DNA of 64,000 nucleotides, taken from assembly GCF_000732725.1 (NCBI RefSeq), contig NZ_JPNB01000001.1, forward strand, positions 1,612,001 to 1,676,000. The letters are read 5' to 3'. Below, piece by piece: positions 60,820 through 64,000 of the stretch. The DNA is from Kineothrix alysoides (GTDB lineage Bacteria > Bacillota > Clostridia > Lachnospirales > Lachnospiraceae). Made by a program: the position numbers and the translations under genes. Position 1 is the first letter of the stretch. Each line of letters starts with the position of its first letter. The notes beneath the pieces were generated by a model. It did not search any database, was not told the DNA's origin, and saw only the letters and a program-made list of their open reading frames with translations.

Positions 60820-61779
60820 CTATATAATAGCGCTGTCTTCATCGATTCTCTTCACAATAGCATTGGCTACGAGAATCGTAATACAGCATGCCACCGACTG
60901 GAAGAACGTAGCCGCTGAGGTCATTCCAATTGGCGTTGCCGACTGGAGCGCATTAAATACATAAGTATCTATGGTCGCCGTCGCATTGAATATGGAACCG
61001 CTGGCGCCCTGCGAAAGTTGGTAGAACAAACCGAAATCTGAATAAAAAATCTTTCCTACATTCAGGATAAACATCATAATAATGACATTTTTAAGGCAAG
61101 GCAGCGTAATATACCATACCTGCTGACGTTTATTGGCTCCGTCCACCACTGCTGCTTCGTACAAGGTCGTATCAATTCCCGTAATGCTGGATAAGTAAAT
61201 GATCATGTTATATCCTGTGGATTTCCACAAATACATGAAGATGAGTATGAATGGCCATACCCCCGCTTTCATGTACCATTGAATAGGCGAATTTCCCGCA
61301 TCCGTAATCATCCCGTTAATGAGCCCGTTGCTCTGATTCAAAAAGGCATCCAGGAAATATGCTACAACAACCCATGACATAAAATAGGGAAAGAACATTA
61401 ACGTCTGATAGACCTTCGACTTCCTCTTATTGTGCAGCAGACTGATCATAATCGCCATTCCCACGGAAAGCACCATGCCCATAACAATAAATGTGAAATT
61501 GTATAGAATAGTATTGCGCAAAATAATGAATAAGTCGTTCGATTTAATTAAAAATTCAAAGTTCTTGAACCCCGCCCATTGGCTGTGGATTACATTATAA
61601 ATAAAACTCTTCCCGCCCGTAATTTTATAATTTTTAAATGCAATGATTAACCCAAACATCGGCAGGAAGCAAAAAAGGATATACCATATCGTGGTGGGCA
61701 GCGCCAATATTGAAAGCTCGGTATCATTTTTTGTCCAATGTCGTTTTTTTCGTTTCACCGGAACATTTTCACTTCTCAA
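60820..61779 (-). CDS. Carbohydrate ABC transporter permease (LplB type)
   Basis: A 319-residue permease with six or seven hydrophobic segments and the coupling loop EAAVVDGANKRQQVWYITLP (about 208-227). The start is a TTG at 61779 behind GGAGGAGAAAACAA; no ATG is nearby. It lies between the LacI regulator and the second permease, 16 bases before that gene. Confidence 0.92.
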   Translation of the reverse strand: MRSENVPVKRKKRHWTKNDTELSILALPTTIWYILFCFLPMFGLIIAFKNYKITGGKSFIYNVIHSQWAGFKNFEFLIKSNDLFIILRNTILYNFTFIVMGMVLSVGMAIMISLLHNKRKSKVYQTLMFFPYFMSWVVVAYFLDAFLNQSNGLINGMITDAGNSPIQWYMKAGVWPFILIFMYLWKSTGYNMIIYLSSITGIDTTLYEAAVVDGANKRQQVWYITLPCLKNVIIMMFILNVGKIFYSDFGLFYQLSQGASGSIFNATATIDTYVFNALQSATPIGMTSAATFFQSVACCITILVANAIVKRIDEDSAII

Positions 61780-61819
61780 TTGTTTTCTCCTCCTTTGCCT
61801 TTATGCGGCTGCCGCATCT

Positions 61820-62830
61820 TCATTTATTTAAATCTCTGACAGAATTTCTAAAAATATTTTTACCTATCACCCGGTAAACCTCTCCGCCCTTCTTATTTGG
61901 ATTATCCATGCGTCTGATGATCCTCTTCGATACTACCTTGCCGATTTCTTCCATATTAACAGCAATTGTGGTAAGCTGAGGCTCACATAGTTCCGCATAA
62001 ATATCATTATCGAAACCTACAATAGATATATCTTCCGGTATACGAAGCTTCCTCTCCTTCAAAACCCTTACCAGACGAAAAGCTGCTTCGTCACAGTTGC
62101 ACAAAAAGGCACTGGGAAGAGTATCCGGGAGTTTAAGTTCAATCGCTTCTCCCTCTATCGTTCTATCCGGTATGAGCCATTGCAGATTCGGCTCCACTCT
62201 CTGCTCCATAAGAGCTCTCATATATCCGAGATAGCGATCGGTAATGCTGGTGGTGGCTCCCACTGTACCTACGAATCCAATGTCCTTGTGTCCCATCTGC
62301 ATAAGATATTCCGTCATCTCATAGGTACTATAGATATTCTCGGTTACTACGGAGTCGGACTTATGTGTCTCGTCATATACGTCCACATAGACTTTTGGTA
62401 AATCAATGGAATCCACTTTATCTCTGACTACGTGGTCTAAAATCCCTAATAGGATAAGGCCGTCAAACATTCCCTTTTTCCCAATCGTCTCCAAATCTCC
62501 CATAAGACTGTTTCTGTTAGGAGTAATCATAACACTGGTACAGGATGCCTTTCTCAGCTCACTAATGATTCTCTCATACATTCCTATATAGAACTTCCCG
62601 CTGTCCGACATGGAGGTGAACCGGTCGCTCATAATGACTCCAACCTTCCTCGTCTTCCTTTGTCCGTAGTCGGGAAGGATATAGCCATATTGTTCTGCCA
62701 CTTGAAAGATTTTATCCTTCAGTTCATCGCTTACGCCGTCTTTTCCGTTCAGGGCCTTGGAAACCGTCACCTTACTGATTCCCAACTCATCCGCTATGTT
62801 CTGCATGGATATTGGTTTTTGCACTGCCAT
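61820..62830 (-). CDS. LacI-family transcriptional regulator
   Basis: A 336-residue LacI/GalR protein. The DNA-binding helix-turn-helix and hinge are at 8-60 (SMQNIADELGISKVTVSKAL), followed by a periplasmic-binding-like effector domain (about 63-336). It is the first gene of the glycan operon, transcribed with it, and probably represses it in the absence of a sugar signal. Candidate sites are the inverted repeat at 62849-62893 and the palindrome at 59849. Confidence 0.94.
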   Translation of the reverse strand: MAVQKPISMQNIADELGISKVTVSKALNGKDGVSDELKDKIFQVAEQYGYILPDYGQRKTRKVGVIMSDRFTSMSDSGKFYIGMYERIISELRKASCTSVMITPNRNSLMGDLETIGKKGMFDGLILLGILDHVVRDKVDSIDLPKVYVDVYDETHKSDSVVTENIYSTYEMTEYLMQMGHKDIGFVGTVGATTSITDRYLGYMRALMEQRVEPNLQWLIPDRTIEGEAIELKLPDTLPSAFLCNCDEAAFRLVRVLKERKLRIPEDISIVGFDNDIYAELCEPQLTTIAVNMEEIGKVVSKRIIRRMDNPNKKGGEVYRVIGKNIFRNSVRDLNK

Positions 62831-62848
62831 ATCCGTTCTCCTTTTTTT

Positions 62849-62893
62849 AATATATGTTAGGTTACATTTTGTATATTTAACTTAACATATATT
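62849..62893. promoter_or_regulatory. 16-base inverted repeat upstream of the LacI regulator
   Basis: Arms AATATATGTTAGGTTA (62849-62864) and TAACTTAACATATATT (62878-62893) match at 15 of 16 positions with a 13-base gap. It overlaps the expected promoter region, 19 bases before the start codon, and could be an autoregulatory operator or an mRNA hairpin. It lacks the CG-centred form of typical LacI operators. The AT-rich stretch to 63150 holds nothing else recognisable. Confidence 0.6.
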
Positions 62894-63150
62894 TCGACTT
62901 TTAGCAATAGTTATTTGTCATTTTGTATGTATATTATTTTTAAATATTTATTTTCTATCCATATCATCCAATAAATATCAATCTTTACGCATGTAAGAAT
63001 TGTTATTTTTATTTAAATATTACTATTTTTCCTTGTTTGGTTTTTTCTATACTTCTGCTTTTTATTTTTTGTTACTTAACATTTTATTACATAAGTCAGT
63101 TCTTTTCGACTTGATTCCCCCGCTTCTCTCCTTGAACTCTCATCTAAAAA

Positions 63151-63222
63151 AGGATGCTTCACCCATATTCGCAATCAAACACATAGGCGGCACAACTTCT
63201 GTTCTGCTCGCAGCTGCACCTC
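63151..63222. repeat. Dispersed structured repeat, copy C
   Basis: AGGATGCTTCACCCATATTC, then GCAATCAAACACATAGGCG, then GCACAACTTCTGTTCTGCTC and GCAGCTGCACCTC. Aligned with copies A and B it shares ATGCTTC/GTGCTTC, GCAATCA, GCACA(A/G)CTT and (G)CTGCAC blocks in the same order and spacing, in the same orientation, 35 kb away. Confidence 0.7.
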
Positions 63223-63254
63223 TTTTACCTGAAGGACAACAACACCAATAAAAA

Positions 63255-63298
63255 AACACACTGAAAATCTTAGCAGTTCTTAAGATTTTCAGTGTGTT
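63255..63298 (-). terminator. Strong intrinsic terminator after the DUF3021 gene
   Basis: A perfect 18-bp stem (63255-63272 with 63281-63298; core ACTGAAAATCTTA/TAAGATTTTCAGT) with an 8-base loop, followed on the minus strand by a run of seven T. It ends the LytTR-DUF3021 operon and shields the LacI region. Confidence 0.93.
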
Positions 63299-63330
63299 AT
63301 GATTTGAAGATATCGAAGACAAGGCCGGAC

Positions 63331-63762
63331 TCAATTCATCCCTTTTTGAAAAAACTCCAATTCCTTATTGAAGGCATCGGCCACTCGCTTATCATTCAGC
63401 CATATGATTACATTCACAGAAACAAATACGAACACAATAAAGAGCGCAAGAATAATGGAAAATCCCGGCGAAAAACGAACTCCAGAAGCATAGTTAAGCC
63501 CGAAAATCATCGCCTCGATTAAGAACAGATGAATCCCCTTCCTTGCAATAGCTTCACTCACACTAAATTCTCTTTTGGAGTAGCCTACAAAACCTAAGAG
63601 GGAGGACAACAACCCAATGAGAGGAGGAGAAAAAAAGGCATAATAACCGAAGGTAACCTCTTTGAGATAAAGGCTTCCTATGATGGCACTGCCTAATGTT
63701 ATAAGTGTCGTACTGATGAAAAAGGACGCAGCCAAATCGGATATTACATTTTTATATTTCAT
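63331..63762 (-). CDS. DUF3021 family four-helix membrane protein
   Basis: A 143-residue protein with four hydrophobic segments (about 13-33, 42-62, 76-93 and 100-120) and a short charged C-terminus. DUF3021 proteins are regularly encoded beside a LytTR regulator, as here; their function is unknown, and a sensing or inhibitory role for the regulator is only a guess. The start at 63762 overlaps the LytTR stop by eleven bases and follows GGAGGAAACAAAA, showing translational coupling. Confidence 0.85.
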   Translation of the reverse strand: MKYKNVISDLAASFFISTTLITLGSAIIGSLYLKEVTFGYYAFFSPPLIGLLSSLLGFVGYSKREFSVSEAIARKGIHLFLIEAMIFGLNYASGVRFSPGFSIILALFIVFVFVSVNVIIWLNDKRVADAFNKELEFFQKGMN

Positions 63763-64000
63763 TTTTGTTTCCTCCAAACACTTTTTCTCTAATTGAGCTT
63801 ATATACTGCCTTGAAATCATCACCTTCTCGCCGCTTTTCAGATGGGCGAGAAAGCGGCCGTTCAGCGCCGGACTGATGCTCTTTAACTGCATGAGGTTCA
63901 GCACTACAGACTTGGAGCAGCGGATGAAATGATAGGGCGCATACGCCCTCTCCGCCTCATATAACCTGAGCTTTATCTCAAATACCTTATTCTGTGTATA
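63752..64000 (-). CDS. LytTR-type DNA-binding regulator, C-terminal part
   Basis: The reverse strand from the window edge reads 82 codons to a TAA at 63752. They contain the second half of a LytTR domain: FIRCSKSVVLNLMQLKSISP, NGRFLAHLKSGEKV and ISRQYISSIREKVF. The N-terminus is outside the window, so it cannot be told whether a receiver domain precedes. Together with DUF3021 this is the stand-alone two-gene LytTR system seen in many Firmicutes, usually autoregulatory. Confidence 0.9.
   Translation of the reverse strand, partial: YTQNKVFEIKLRLYEAERAYAPYHFIRCSKSVVLNLMQLKSISPALNGRFLAHLKSGEKVMISRQYISSIREKVFGGNKNEI

Noticed and set aside
63140-63334. 64-codon minus-strand open frame spanning repeat copy C and the DUF3021 terminator
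   Set aside because: It covers a terminator and a repeat and has cysteine/serine-rich random composition.

Overview
The window looks like chromosome of an endospore-forming, low-to-mid GC member of the Clostridia, most likely a Lachnospiraceae relative. Grounds for this are the spoIIIA operon, PolC-type DNA polymerase III, the Firmicutes order rimP-nusA-rnpM-ylxQ-infB-rbfA, a non-mevalonate isoprenoid set, BmpA/NupOPQ nucleoside ABC genes and a Gram-positive glycan locus without its own ABC ATPase. Assignment to the family is by gene content and order only. Almost every gene lies on the minus strand; the one clear plus-strand gene is a small glycyl-radical protein at 2471.

Layout. 1-2278: sporulation genes spoIIIAA to spoIIIAE (the last cut by the window edge). 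2471-2710: stand-alone glycyl-radical domain. 2915-4978: YyaL-like thioredoxin-fold protein. 5249-7822: rpsO and pnp, each with a structured leader. 7952-9124: secreted NlpC/P60 hydrolase behind a consensus sigma-A promoter. 9298-18059: rimP-nusA-rnpM-ylxQ-infB-rbfA-nrnA-truB-ribF, preceded by a promoter, an in-leader intrinsic terminator and tRNA-Glu(CUC). 18497-19781: CheY and a CheX fused to MshEN-like domains. 19841-25432: polC and ispG. 25504-27821: a Ser/Thr kinase and PP2C phosphatase pair inserted between ispG and rseP. 27822-29003: 1.2 kb without genes, holding dispersed structured repeats and a large palindrome. 29004-34974: rseP, dxr, cdsA, uppS, frr, pyrH and a bactofilin. 35109-40435: a signalling operon (histidine kinase, HD-GYP regulator, CheB, CheY-like, CheA without a CheW domain). 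40565-45492: BMP-type nucleoside ABC transporter. 45607-47297: PiT phosphate transporter with a DUF47 partner. 47584-62830: a glycan operon (LacI regulator, two sugar permeases, binding protein, GH20, GH38, GH3, GH2, lyxose/mannose isomerase). 63331-64000: DUF3021 membrane protein and a LytTR regulator, cut by the edge.

How it works together. The 9-18 kb block is a translation and RNA-processing operon whose leader carries an attenuator of the kind expected for NusA autoregulation. Isoprenoid (dxr, ispG), undecaprenyl (uppS) and phospholipid (cdsA) steps sit with RseP, polC, frr and pyrH, and a membrane kinase/phosphatase pair has entered that block. The glycan operon would import mannose/GlcNAc-containing oligosaccharides, trim them in the cytoplasm with beta-hexosaminidase, alpha-mannosidase and beta-mannosidase, and may isomerise free mannose to fructose. 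This points to N-glycan or mannoside use.

Most notable: the 287-bp near-palindrome at 28701-28987; a three-copy structured repeat (28344, 28457, 63151); a kinase whose N-terminus is 13 pentapeptide repeats resembling the start of its own kinase fold; a receptor-less CheA/CheB/CheY/HD-GYP operon; the rimP leader attenuator; and a long hairpin leader on pnp. No CRISPR array, transposase, prophage or rRNA gene was seen.
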